Notes: generated by a model from the letters alone, not told the origin. Counted from the first letter of the stretch, positions 40,245 to 56,907 are shown. The stretch: 64,000 bases of DNA from Ecdyonurus torrentis (GCA_949318235.1 OX439133.1:3664490-3728489), one strand, 5' to 3'. Numbers and translations: made by a program.

Positions 40245-40588
40245 TTAAAGCCATAGACCACATAAAACAACATGTACTTTGTAATGAATAAACACGAAAT
40301 GGGATCTTCAAAATTGATGACAATTTTTACCAGAATGTTAATGATAGCCTCACGAGAGAGCGTGAAAAAACTGTAAAGTATGCAATTTAAGTAAAAATTC
40401 ATGTTTATGACGTCAGAAACATGCAAAAATAAGTATGAAAAAGTTGTGCGGGTTGCATAAATTGAAATTTCTGATCACTGCTATGGAGCTACAGTTGGGT
40501 TTTAAGACAAACTAAAGCTATTTATGTAAGTCCCATCAAGTGTTTTATGATATAAATGCTAATGTTTTTCTCTGGTCTATTCCTTTAA
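40245..40588 (-). mobile_element. MITE B5, 25 bp past the S3 stop
   Basis: TTAAAGCCATAGACCAC through TGGTCTATTCCTTTAA. Its right terminus gives ATTAAA on the S3 sense strand. Confidence 0.85.
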
Positions 40589-40613
40589 TAAACGTCATGT
40601 AAATTCGTACAGT

Positions 40614-45425
<4,812 letters not shown>

Positions 45426-45460
45426 AGCAAAGTGATGCACTGACAACACCTCACGATCAC

Positions 45461-45504
45461 TTTATATATCATGTCACTCAACACTCGTGATATCGTGACA
45501 ATTA
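45461..45504 (-). promoter_or_regulatory. S3 promoter block with TATATAAA
   Basis: TATATAAA (45461-45468) is 36-43 bases upstream of the ATG. It is preceded by GTTGAGTGACAT and TTGTCACGATATCACGA. A further upstream stretch (GGACATCCCGCC on the + strand, near 45510-45530) is also shared with S4 and, in part, S2. Confidence 0.75.
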
Positions 45505-45608
45505 AACATGCACAGGACATCCCGCCAACTGTAAGTGTACCGTCATTTAAATATAATTACAAAGCAATAAAATATATTTTATTGCTATGCTCACGCTGCA
45601 TGGTGAGC

Positions 45609-46221
45609 TATAGGGTGGTTTCATTCATGTTAAAGTCGACGTCATAAGTGAGTACTAAATAACATTGGCCGGTATAGGAAAATGGCACATTTTGCCAGTT
45701 TAAAAATACTTCGCAATTTTTTGGAGAGCATTGATGCTGTTAACAGGTTGAATTAGTTTTTCAAGTATGCAAGAAAAATAATAATGACAAAAAAATAGCT
45801 AATTTTCCAAAGAAAATAGCCAAAAACTACATTTGTCCTATGCTGAACAATGTTATTCATTGCTCAAGAAGAGCATCGGAAAGCACTCAGAATGACGTCA
45901 TGCGTACATACCCTCTATAGGGTGTGAACGCATGACGTCATTCTGAGTGCTTTACGATGCTCTTCTTGAGCAATGAATAACATCGCTCAGCATAGGACAA
46001 ACGCAGTTTTTGTCCATTTTCTTTGAAAAAATGGCTATTTTTTGGTTATGATTATTTTTCTGGCATACTTAAGGTACTAATTCAACCTGTTAACAGCATC
46101 AATGCTCACAAAAAAATTGCGAAGTATTTTTAAACTGGGGAAATTTGCTATTTTCCTATACCGGCAAATGTTTTAGTACTCACTTATGACGTCGACTTTA
46201 ACATGAATGAAACCACCCTAT
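45609..46221. mobile_element. MITEs C9 and C10 fused head to head, 600-bp palindrome (upstream of S3)
   Basis: C9 (45609-45919, - orientation) and C10 (45916-46221, + orientation) share one TATA at the junction (ACCCTCTATAGGGTGTG). Together they form an inverted repeat with arms of about 305 bp. Confidence 0.85.
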
Positions 46222-46262
46222 TGTGTTATTATACCCTCTATCTCTTAAAAACGTTCCCTTCC

Positions 46263-46613
46263 TTAAAGCAATAGACCAAAGAAAAACATATAAGCATTTA
46301 TATCACAAAACACTTGATGGGATTTACATAAATAACTTTTGTTTGTCTCAAAACCCAACTGTAGCTCCGTAGCAGTGATCAGAAAATTTGATTTATGCAA
46401 CCCGCAAAACATTTTCATACTAATTTTTACATGTTTCTGACGTCAGAAACATGAATATAGTCACTTAAATGGCATACTTTACAGTATTTTCACGCTCTAG
46501 CTCTTGTGGGGTTACATTAACATTCTGGTAAAAATTGTCATCAATTTTGAAGAACCCATTTCACGTTTATTCAGCAAAAAGCACATATTGTTTTATGTGG
46601 TCTATGGCTTTAA
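46263..46613 (+). mobile_element. MITE B8
   Basis: TTAAAGCAATAGACCAAAG through TGGTCTATGGCTTTAA. Confidence 0.85.
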
Positions 46614-46932
46614 CTTACTAACATACATACTAACTTATGTATTTATTCTTTTTTTAATTTTTATTATTATTAATAAAAAAACTTTGTTCTCGTAACTTTT
46701 GCCTTTGATTGGAGGTATTTGCGCCTGAGAATGTAGGCAACTCTTTCTGCTCCTTTCTTGCACATCAAGAATCTTAAATTTGTAAGAATGTGTTTCTCTT
46801 CTTAATCAATTTCTCTATAATACGTACCAAACTTTACATATAATAAGTAATAAATATTATGCTAGCTCAATGAAACAATATGCATAGCATAATAATTTAT
46901 GCTATATAATTGATAGAATACGTCTATATATA

Positions 46933-47576
46933 CACTCTAAAAAATGGTGCATTACTTTAGTTACGAATCCTAAAATAATCATTTTTAAGTTATTAATTAT
47001 TATGAGTATAGCTAAAAATATTGCATTTTTTACCAAGTTATTAAAAATAGCTAATTTATGTTGTTTGATGTTGTTTCCTTTTTTTTTTTTTTTTTTTAAG
47101 CTATTTTAAGTTAAAATAGCTATTCTTAATAACTTAAAGGAATAGACCAGAGAAAAACATATACATTTATATCACAAAACACGTAATGGGATTTACATAA
47201 ATAACTTTAGTTTGTCTCAAAACCCAACCCAGTAGTAGCAGTGATCAGAAATTTGATTTATACAACCCATACAACATTTTCATACTAATTTTTGCATGTT
47301 TCTGACGTCATAAACATGAATAGTCACGCAAATTGCATACTTTACAGTATTTTCACGCTCTCTCGTGGGGCTACGTTAACATTCTGGTAAAAACTGTCAT
47401 CAGTTTTGAAGATCCCATTTCGTGTTTATTTATTAAAAAGCACGTGTTATTTTATGTGGTCTATGGCTTTAATTGCTAAAATGCATTATTTTAGCTACTC
47501 ATAATAACTTAAAAGTGTATATTATCTTAAATAAGTTAGTATTCGTAATTAAAGTAATGCACCAATTTTTAGAGTG
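46933..47576. mobile_element. MITE D5, split by B9
   Basis: D termini at both ends, with B9 (47134-47472) in the middle. Confidence 0.85.
47134..47472 (+). mobile_element. MITE B9 inserted in D5
   Basis: TTAAAGGAATAGACCAGAG through TGGTCTATGGCTTTAA. Confidence 0.9.
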
Positions 47577-47712
47577 TACTAAAAAGTGTGTTAGGGGAAA
47601 CGTTTGGAAATCATAATAAAATAAACCGATGCTGCATATTTCAAGATTAAACCCAAAATATTTTATTCATTTTTCTGTATATTATACTTTTGCGCAAACA
47701 CAATACGTATCG

Positions 47713-48019
47713 TATAGGGTGTATGGGGATGACGTCAGTCATATTTATTGCGCTTGGAGGCCATACTGGAGTAGTGAAGAACATTGCTCAGCATAGGACA
47801 AACTTATCGTTTAAGCCAATTTTCTTCAGGAAATCGGTTAATTTTTTGTTATTTTTTTCACATACTTGAGATACTAATTCAACATATTTACAACATCAAT
47901 GCTCTCAAAAATATTGCATAGTGGTTTTAAACTGGCAAAATTAGTTATTTTCCTATGCCACCCATGTTATTAAGTTATCCAACATGGCGTCGACTTTAAA
48001 TGAATGCATACACCCTATA
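47713..48019 (+). mobile_element. MITE C11
   Basis: TATAGGGTGTATGGGGATGA through ATGCATACACCCTATA. Confidence 0.85.
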
Positions 48020-48465
48020 AAATATGCCCTAAGGTTAATTGTTTCTTAGGAAAACAAATTAAAAATAATTTTGTGGTGGACCTATTGGCTATTAGTTTAT
48101 TTAATATATTTAAAACTTATATTTGCCCTGTATTATAATTATTTTACGTCTAGGGTTGCGGATTCAGTCACCACATTTGTAATTAGATCATTAATTAATC
48201 AATTAATTAATAATTTAAAAGACAAGTCTATTATTTTTTTTACACAAAGGAAACATATCTACGCTTTTGAGGCGGTTGCACATATACTGTATAAGAATGA
48301 TTTATTTATAGAAATTATACATTAATTTAATATTAATATAATATAATATAATTATATTATATTAATTATTATTAATTATAATTATATTATAATTATAATA
48401 ATATAATATGATATATTATGTATACATTATATTATTATAATAGTAAAATACAGCTTCTTTGCTTA

Positions 48466-48744
48466 CACTCTAAAAATTGGTGCATTACTATACTTACGAA
48501 TCCTATAACTCATTTAAGATAATCACTTTTAAGTTATTATGAGTAGCTAAAATAATGCATTTTAGCAAATTATTAAAAATATAGCTAATTTAAGATGTTT
48601 CAAGTTTTTTTTAAGGTTTTTAAAGCTATTTTAAGTTAAATTAGCTATTTTAAATAACTTGCTAAAATGCATTATTTTAGCTACTCATAATAACTTAAAA
48701 GTGTATATCTTAAATAAGTTAGTAATGCACTAATTTTTAGAGTG
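48466..48744. mobile_element. MITE D6, complete
   Basis: CACTCTAAAAATTGGTGC through CTAATTTTTAGAGTG; an uninterrupted reference copy. Confidence 0.85.
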
Positions 48745-48854
48745 CATTATCTCAATACGAAATTACGATTTTAACCAAAAATAAAGGAATATATAAGGAG
48801 AAGGAAAAAGAAACTACCAGGAAGGGGATATATACTGCACAGAACCCATATAAC

Positions 48855-48921
48855 TATAGACCCCTTGCACATCCTTGCGCTTTGTCGCCATGTTTGTGGT
48901 GCCTAATGCATTGTCCAGCAT
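48855..48921 (+). mobile_element. MITE F3, left end only
   Basis: TATAGACCCCTTGCACATCC through GTCCAGCATA. Confidence 0.7.
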
Positions 48922-49032
48922 AAAATTTGAAAAAAATTGCAATTTTTTTTTATTTCACTATTGTTTCTTTAATAAATGAAGTTCATCTCTGTTATCTGAA
49001 ATCATCACTTTTAATTTTAATGTCTTGTTTTT

Positions 49033-49242
49033 AATTGCGTGTTTCTGACGTCAGAAACACGCAAAAATTAGTAAAAAAAAAAAAAAAAAAAATCGTGCGG
49101 GTTGCATAAATCAAAATTTTCTGATTCCTTCTATATGGAGCTACAGTTGTGTTTTGAGACAAACTAAAGTTATTTATGTAAGTCTTTAAGTGTTTTGTGA
49201 TATAAATGCTTATATATGTTTTTTTCTAGTCTATTCCTTTAA
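49033..49242 (-). mobile_element. MITE B10, partial
   Basis: Right part of a B copy, from TTTCTGACGTCAGAAAC to CTATTCCTTTAA, ending about 200 bp past the S4 stop. Confidence 0.75.
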
Positions 49243-49394
49243 AGTAGGACATAACATATTATTTTCCTATTAAAGACCCTTATTTTCCTATTTCCTACTA
49301 TATATATTATTTCATTTTTAAATAATATTTATATAAATATAAGAAATTTAAAGAAAGAATTCAAAGTTAGATTTTTCAATGATGCAACGTGTTT

Positions 49395-49400
49395 TTTATT
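49395..49400 (-). promoter_or_regulatory. S4 candidate polyadenylation signal AATAAA
   Basis: AATAAA on the - strand, 44 bases after the S4 stop codon. Confidence 0.55.
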
Positions 49401-49443
49401 GATAAAAAAAACAACACTTAAATTTGTCATGTTAATTCATGTT

Positions 49444-52400
49444 TTAGCCCAAGAATCCTTTCTGATCGACTCTAATGAACACCTGAAGATGAACCCAAGT
49501 TATATCTTCATGGAAAATAAACACGTCTCCTCTCCAGTTTGAGCCAGGGATGTGGGCAGGGAACTTGTCTGGGTCCATAACGTAATTCTTGACATAGTAT
49601 TTGCCCTGCAAAGTTGAATTAATTTGATAAGTATTATACAGAACAAAGCAAAGCAAAGCAAAGCAAAGCAAAGCAAAGCAAAGCAAAGCAAAGCAAAGCA
49701 AAGCAAAGCAAAGCAAAGCAAAGCAAAGCAAAGCAAAGCAAAGCAAAGCAAAGCAAAGCAAAGCAAAGCAAAGCAAAGCAAAGCAAAGCAAAGCAAAGCA
49801 AAGCAAAGCAAAGCAAAGCAAAGCAAAGCAAAGCAAAGCAAAGCAAAGCAAAGCAAAGCAAAGCAAAGCAAAGCAAAGCAAAGCAAAGCAAAGCAAAGCA
49901 AAGCAAAGCAAAGCAAAGCAAAGCAAAGCAAAGCAAAGCAAAGCAAAGCAAAGCAAAGCAAAGCAAAGCAAAGCAAAGCAAAGCAAAGCAAAGCAACGCA
50001 ACGCAACGCAACGCAACGCAACGCAACGCAACGCAACGCAACGCAACGCAATGTTAAAAGGTGCCTCAAAACAGGGTCTTAACTTCATGGAAAGTTCCTA
50101 AAATAATTTTAAAACCTTACCGGTTGTACGGGACACTGCTCCGGTAGATTAGTAGATTTTTTAAAATCTCTGACTCCCAAAGTATCGCTATTTATGAAAG
50201 AGCAGATAGGCTTGTTTTTAAGCGATACTGCAGCGCTTCTCCTATATTCTGTACCGGACGGCTTTTCATAGGTCAAGACGGTTATCTGCAAAATTATAAA
50301 ACATGATTATGGTCAATGTACTAGTTATTGGAAGCTTAAGTTTTTTAAGTTTGAAATTTATACACTCTGGCCAAAACAAGGTCGTTCCCGCCAAAAGCTG
50401 TATCCGCGGTGCTAAACCAATCAGAGAGCGTGTTATAAACCTACTAGCCAATCATAGTTGACTTTACATTGATAATTACACTGTATCCGCTCGAACTATA
50501 GTATTGGGAGAAGTGTATATATATAGTATATTGTAGAGAAAAAGCAGCCAAACCAACACTGCCGCAGTTATTAGCACCCCTATTTATCTCGGCCCCCTCT
50601 AGTGATAAAAGAGTTTGTAAGTATAGTGGTATGGCAAGTAGACAGAATTCTAAGATGGTTGGTTCTAGTTAGAATCTCGTAAACTTAACACTTTCGCCAT
50701 AAAAAGAGCCTGCCGATAACTGCGGCCTGCACGGAAAACATAAATTTAAGAAATTATTCAGATACATATCATATCAATAACTCTCTTGCAAAAAGTCTAA
50801 AGAGTAGCTCGTTAGTACAAACGCAATTTCTTTAGCGGTAAATAGTTAACTCTTTAGATTCTAAAAAGTTTAGTATGTATCTATATATATAAAGAATTTA
50901 TTATGAAAAAAGTCTAATAGTAACTCTTTAGATAATTTTTTCCGTGTGGCGATAACTATAGTACATTTACCATTTACCATAATATATATGTACTGTAGCT
51001 GTAGAATTATAAAATATGTGATAATATCACCATTATTCTCTGGAATGAAATCAATATTGATTTATATATTACAATATAATATAATATAATATTTATCCTC
51101 TAATATTAGGATAAATGCGAGAGAGATCAGAGCAGTGTGTATTGAAATTAAAGCCATAGACCACATAAAACAACATGTGCTTTTTAATGAATAAACAAGA
51201 AATGGGATATTCAAAACTGCGATAAATTTTTTTACCAAAAGGTTAATGTAGCCCCCTGAAAGAGCGTGAAAAAACTGTCAAGTATGCAATTTGCGTAAAA
51301 AAAAAGTCATGTTTATTACGTCAGAAACCTGCAAAATTAGTTAAAAAAATGTTGTGTGGGTGCATAAATCGAAATTTTCTGATAACTCGTACGGAGCTAC
51401 AGTTGGGGTTAGAGACAAACTAAAGTTATTTATGTAAATCCCATCAAGTGTTTTGTGATATAAATGCTATGTTTTTCTCTGGTCTATTCCTTTAAAGGAG
51501 CAGAACAGCTTGAACAAAAAAGTTACAATATCCTAAAAAAACTAAAAATCAACGTTGATTTAGCCGGAGTCATTGATTTCTAATTTATTTTCCATTCACA
51601 AAATACCACTGGCGGCCACTGACGTCACAGAGCTCACCCGGTTTACGCACGCGTAACACAAGCGAGCTGTGACATCATAAACATGTATTTGACATTTTGT
51701 AAATGTAAAATAAATTAGAAATCAATGATTCCGGCCAAATCAACGTTGATATTTAGGTATGTTAGTATATACTAGACATATTTTTAGTTCAAAGTGTTCT
51801 ATTCCTTTAATTATAGAAAATTTAGTTAAGACGGGAAATCAGCTACGGCGGGATTTGACTTAAAAGTAGCAAGGACAGAAAAATCTGAAATTTTGTACAG
51901 TGATACATTAGGATTAGGTATCTTCAAAAATGTAAAAATTTTGGGGGGTCACCATGCTACATTTTTAATTATGATTTTTTGAAGTTTTAGTTCCATAAGA
52001 GCCCATGTTAATTTCAATAATTAATTTTTCTCTTATCTGATGGTCATGGGTTCTGAAAATTTTATCATAGGTAGCTGTTACTATTAACTTTCAAATGGCA
52101 TCATAAATTTTATGGGAAGTTTTCTTTTTAGATATTGAGATACAAGCCATCTTTATACAATCCTTAACGGCTAAAAGACTGATGATATTTGACAACATTT
52201 TTATTCAAGTTACAATATAACTTTACCGTAACATTATCGTCAACCTCTTGCATCACTTCAAACTCCCCGCTGATGACAGTATGAGTTCTGTTGATTCGAG
52301 TCACTCTCAAAGATCCTGTATCCAAATACGACTTGTCAACCATCACTTTCTCCAGTTTTTCAATGACCAGATCATAGCTGCGCTGCTGGTTTAGCAAAAT

Positions 52401-54557
52401 TAAGGAGACGAATTAATTCTAAAGTTTTTACATTCATATACAAGTCACTATTAGAGAACTTAAACAGAGAAGTGACATCCCAAAAAGTTAGGCAGACCCG
52501 CAACACTCATTTCTTTAATAATTGGCAACGCTGCAGACGAAATTACTATAGCGCGCTCTCTCATTGGCGCCTTGATTTGGCCACTTCTGGCCTCTGATTG
52601 GTGCTTCAAAACGCAACGTTGCCAAGTCAAAATTGTTGAGTATTGCAGTCTGATTAAACATAGAGATGTCGCTTCTCTGTTAAAGTTCTCTAGTCACTAT
52701 ATGTCAAATAACATGCAATAATGTTGTTCGTAAACCCTGTTCTCTTGCACCAAAAAAATGCGCATTCCATTTGAATAACCAAAGGCGATCGTCATTTTAG
52801 GAGCAGAGAACAGGGTTTACGAACAGTATATAGATATGATGACGTATTTTTCCAGTTAAACAAAAATTATCAATATTTTAAAAGCATTGATGCGAATTGT
52901 ATTAGGATTTCATTGAAAATATCAATAATACACTCTAAAAATTGGTGCATTACTTTAGTTACAAATCCTAACTTATTTAAGATATACACTTTTAAGTTAT
53001 TATGAGTAGCTAAAGTAATACATTTTAGCAAATTATTAAAAATAGCTGTTTTAAGTTTTTTAAAGTTTTTTTAAAGCTATTTCAAGTTAAATTAGATATT
53101 TTTAATAATTTGCTAAAATGCATTATTTTAGCTACTCATAATAACTTAAAAGTGTATATCTTAAATAAGTTTTAGGATTCGTAACTAAAGTAATGCACCA
53201 TTTTTTAGAGTGTATATATAAAAAAACACGTAAATAAAGCTAAAATTGACGTTTTCCTATATTATGTTATTTCATTGCTCCGGTATGACGTCCGAGTGAT
53301 TTTCCCTATTGATGGCTCCGCGGAAAAATGAACTATCTATATAGTCTCCGCGCGCCTCAAATTTGGAACATCTGCACTCTCCACCTGTCCTGAATTTGAA
53401 GCATCTGCGCTCCATTACAGATGCTTCAAATTCAGGAGAGGCGGAGAGCGCAGATGTTCCAAATTTGAGCATCGGAGACTATAGATAATTCAGTTTTCCG
53501 CGGAACCATTGCTATGTATTTCATTTTACATGCAAAAACTTATTCGCATAGCTCATCATATAGGGCAAACGTAGTTTTGTAGCAATTTTCTTTGCAAAAT
53601 TAGCTATTTTTTGGTCATTATTATTTTTCTTGCATACTTGAGGTACTAATTCAACCTGTTAACAGCATCAATGCTCTCAAAAAAATTGCGAAGTATTTTT
53701 TTCAACTGGCAAAATATGCCATTTTCCTATATACCGGCCAATGTTATTTAGTACTCACTTATGGCGTCGACTTTAACATGAATGTAACCATACCACCCTA
53801 TAGAATTAGATATAAAATTCATATAACACTCACGCAAGCCGCCTGCGAACTTAGGCAACCCTTTCAGCCTTTCTGTAAGGCAGTTAGCCTACATTTAAAA
53901 AATTTAAAGCTATATATAATTTTCTAGACCAGATAAAATAAATTCTGTAACTTTTTCGCTGTGTTATCAAATTGTGCTTTAGAAAAACTGTATTGTAAAA
54001 CTGTTGGGAAATTGTACGTCTGATTTCGCACAAGAAAAGTTGTTACTTATTATTATTGAAAAAAAAAAAAAAAAAAAATACACGCAATCGCTTTTTTGAA
54101 GCAGGAAAATTGTTTTTCCTCTTTTTTTTTAACATTTGTTTTCATATAATATTCCATTAGGCTGTTTATTATATATTTTTTTGTAATTATTAACATTTTA
54201 CACAGATTCAATAAAAGTCACGTCCCGAGCGTATAAAACAAGCGAAAGCTTTTATTTTTTTATATATTTTTACTGGATCTGAGCGTAAAATACCCCGTGA
54301 ATTAAGCTTTTATTCCAGTACTATAATAATATAGAATCTGCACGTTTTTCGGAAGAGACAATTATGTTTTTTGTTTTTTTTTTGTTTTTTTTTTGTTTTG
54401 TTAATGATGATTAATGAAGCTACATAATCATCAACTGGACCTAATAGTGTGAATATATTAAAAATAATTAACAAACTTAATAAACAATGATAGTTACCTG
54501 TGCAGAGTAAGTTCCCGCCAAGCTAGAGATAAAACACAAACAAATGAACGTCCACAT
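49444..54557 (-). CDS. S4: secreted DUF1091-like protein, paralog 4 (4 exons, 180 aa)
   Basis: Coding exons on the - strand: 54498-54557, 52227-52382, 50121-50285, 49444-49605 (stop TAA). All junctions are phase 0. The signal peptide is MWTFICLCFISSLAGTYSAQ; the mature start is RSYDLVIEKLEKVMVDK. The second half of exon 2 (VTRINRTHTVISGEFEVM... to DDNVT) is identical in protein to S1, although the first half differs. Exon 3 (SLKNKPICSFINSDTLGVRD) is instead closest to S3. It keeps both paired cysteines and the CPVQPGKYYVKN / WRGDVFI core. Intron 3 is only 515 bp, and about 400 bp of it is a pentanucleotide repeat ending roughly 37 bases before the exon 4 acceptor. AATAAA lies 44 bases past the stop (49395-49400). 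TATATAAA is 36-43 bases before the ATG. It is probably a functional secreted protein; ligand and role are not shown by sequence. Confidence 0.87.
49642..50050. repeat. (AAAGC)n then (AACGC)n pentanucleotide array (S4 intron 3)
   Basis: About 70 AAAGC units followed by about 11 AACGC units, with an abrupt switch at about 49995. It fills most of a 515-bp intron. The open frames here are repeat translations. Confidence 0.97.
50359..50517. mobile_element. Element M2 with two CCAAT boxes (S4 intron 2)
   Basis: TACACTCTGGCCAAAACAAGG at the left, ATTGGGAGAAGTGTA at the right. It contains AAACCAATCAGAGAG and CTAGCCAATCATAG. Confidence 0.7.
50518..51147. other. Gene-free AT-rich sequence in S4 intron 2
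   Basis: No repeat family recognised. Short TA runs near 50885 and 51060-51095. Confidence 0.4.
51148..51495 (-). mobile_element. MITE B11, sharing a TTAA with A9
   Basis: TTAAAGCCATAGACCAC through TGGTCTATTCCTTTAA; its right TTAA is the left TTAA of A9. Confidence 0.88.
51492..51810. mobile_element. MITE A9, chimeric arms
   Basis: The left arm is the A2 type (GGCGGCCACTGACGTCACAG), the right arm the A3 type (ACATGTATTTGACATTTTG), suggesting recombination between subtypes. Confidence 0.85.
51826..52167 (+). mobile_element. Element G3 (60 bp from S4 exon 2)
   Basis: TTAAGACGGGAAATCAGCTAC through GATACAAGCCATC...CCTTAA. Confidence 0.7.
52452..52692. mobile_element. hAT-like MITE with 8-bp target duplication (S4 intron 1)
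   Basis: TAGAGAAC(T)TAAACAGAGAAG at the left and CTTCTCTGTTAAAGTTCTCTA at the right. The exact 8-bp repeat GTCACTAT flanks it at 52444-52451 and 52693-52700. It contains two ATTGG motifs (CTCATTGGCGCC, TGATTGGTGC). Confidence 0.9.
52726..52829. mobile_element. Element N2, inverted repeat
   Basis: GTTCGTAAACCCTGTTCTCT at the left and AGAGAACAGGGTTTACGAAC at the right are perfect inverted repeats. Confidence 0.8.
52931..53212. mobile_element. MITE D7, complete
   Basis: CACTCTAAAAATTGGTGC through GCACCATTTTTTAGAGTG; the uninterrupted CTTATTTAAGATAT is the empty-site match for B12. Confidence 0.85.
53314..53507. mobile_element. GC-rich foldback inside a C-variant copy
   Basis: GGCTCCGCGGAAAA at the left and TTTTCCGCGGAACC at the right. 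The arms include AGTCTCCG, CAAATTTGGAACATCTGC and AATTTGAAGCATCTG facing their complements. A C-variant copy continues to the right (53508-53802). Confidence 0.75.
53510..53802 (+). mobile_element. MITE C12 (variant), left end disrupted
   Basis: ATAGGGCAAACGTAGTTTTG through ACCACCCTATA. The left part (about 53230-53313) is separated from it by the GC-rich foldback. Confidence 0.65.
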
Positions 54558-54592
54558 TGCAAATGATATACTTTACAAAACCTCACAATCAC

Positions 54593-54642
54593 TTTATATA
54601 TACATATGTCACTCAACACTTCGTGATTCGTGACAGTTATAC
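54593..54642 (-). promoter_or_regulatory. S4 promoter block with TATATAAA
   Basis: TATATAAA (54593-54600) is 36-43 bases upstream of the ATG. It is preceded by GTTGAGTGACATATG and TGTCACGAATCACGA, matching S3 nearly base for base. Confidence 0.75.
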
Positions 54643-54671
54643 GTGACATATGTACACAGGACATCCCGCAT

Positions 54672-54702
<31 letters not shown>

Positions 54703-54868
54703 ACTGAGATTTATCTTAATATCTACACCTTTCAATTATATATGTATCGTATGTATATATGCGTGAGTTTACTTCATAAATATTTAGGTCACTTTTTTTT
54801 ATTGCTTTTTTATCATTTTTATTGAGGATGTCGTTGTAATTAAATTATTATACAGAATTACGTCAATA

Positions 54869-55493
54869 TCACTCAAAAAATTGATGCATTACTTCAATTA
54901 CTAATCCTAAATTATTTAAAGGAATAGACCAGAGAAAAACATAAGCATGTATATCACAAAACACGTAAGGGGATTTACATAAATAACTTTAGTTTGTCTC
55001 AAAACCCAACAGTAGTAGCAGTGATCAGAAAATTTAATTTATGCAACACACACAACATCTTCATACTAATTTTTGCATGTTTCTGACGTCATAAACATGA
55101 ATTTTCATGCAAATTGCATACTTTACAGTTTTTTCACGCTCTCTCGTGGGGCTACATTAACATTCTGGTAAAAATTGTCATCATATTTGAAGATCCCACT
55201 TCATGTTTATTCATTAAAAAGCTCATGTTGTTTTATATGTGGTCTATGGCTTTAAGATAATCACTTTTAAGTTATTATGATTAAATAATGCATTTTAGCA
55301 AGTTGTATTAAATTCACAAAATAGTTATTTTAACTTAAAATAGCTTAAATAAACTTAAAACAACTTAATTAAAATAGATTTTTAATAACTTGCTAAAATG
55401 CATTATTTTAGCTACTCGAGATAATAACTTAAAAGTGATTATCTTAAATAAGTTAGTATTCGTAACTAAAATAATGCACCAGTTTTTAGAGTG
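54869..55493. mobile_element. MITE D8, split by B12
   Basis: D termini at both ends. B12 (54916-55255) sits at the TTAA of CTTATTTAAGATAAT. Confidence 0.88.
54916..55255 (+). mobile_element. MITE B12 inserted in D8 with TTAA duplication
   Basis: TTAAAGGAATAGACCAGAG through TGGTCTATGGCTTTAA. D sequence continues on both sides without loss. Confidence 0.92.
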
Positions 55494-55600
55494 TTAAGGT
55501 GCATTGAATATGTTAGAAAAAGCTTTTTTAAGTCTTTCTCATTCACTTTACTATATCCATACATGTAAGGTAAAATTTGTTTCTGTTCTCAAAAAAAAAA

Positions 55601-56265
<665 letters not shown>

Positions 56266-56305
56266 AAAAATGCGGTTGAACTACGTTTTTTTACGTTTGG
56301 TTATT

Positions 56306-56532
56306 CCTGTAAGTTTTATTATTATTATTATGAGTTCTTTTCTTTCTTCTTCTGTAACACCAACACCGGAATCCTACTTGATTCTTCAAGGTGAAGGTGT
56401 GAATAATCCAGTACCAATTATGTCAGAAACTGCAGATGGTATACAGAGGGATCACAAACTAAGCACTTTGCGCACGATGTTAGCTGTGCCAAGAACTGCA
56501 GCTTTCTGCATGACACGTAAATGCCTGTGCGT
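56306..56532 (-). mobile_element. Second copy of the (TAA)n-tailed non-LTR 3' end
   Basis: The segment about 56341-56530 is nearly identical to 31078-31258. It includes the end of the coding region (TANIVRKVLSL) and the 3' UTR, and it starts with a TTA repeat at about 56309. It abuts the AAAG microsatellite and is cut off at about 56530. Confidence 0.75.
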
Positions 56533-56597
56533 ATTATTATTATTATTATTATTTTACAATAAATAAATAAAAATATGACTAAGTAAAGGAACAACGG

Positions 56598-56907
56598 TTT
56601 AGGGCGTATGCTGATGACGTCATATTTATTGCGCTTGGAGGCCATACTGGAGTAGTGAACAACATTGCTCAGCATAGGAAAATTTTAATTTAAGCCAATT
56701 TTCTTTGAGAAATTAACTCCTATTTTTGTTATTGTTATTTTTCTCACATACTTGAGATACTAATTCAACATATTTACAGCATCATTGCTCTCAAAAATAT
56801 TGCATAGTGTTTTTATTACTGGCAAAATGATTTATTGTCCTATGTCACCCATGTTATTGAGTTATCCAACATGGCGTCGACTTTAACATGACTGCATACA
56901 CCCTATA
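56598..56907 (+). mobile_element. MITE C13
   Basis: TTAGGGCGTATGCTGATGACG through ACTGCATACACCCTATA. Confidence 0.82.

Noticed and set aside
49444..50088. 214-codon open frame of repeated CFALL joined to S4 exon 4
   Set aside because: The repeat part is the intron 3 pentanucleotide array; only the part after the acceptor at 49605 is S4 coding sequence.
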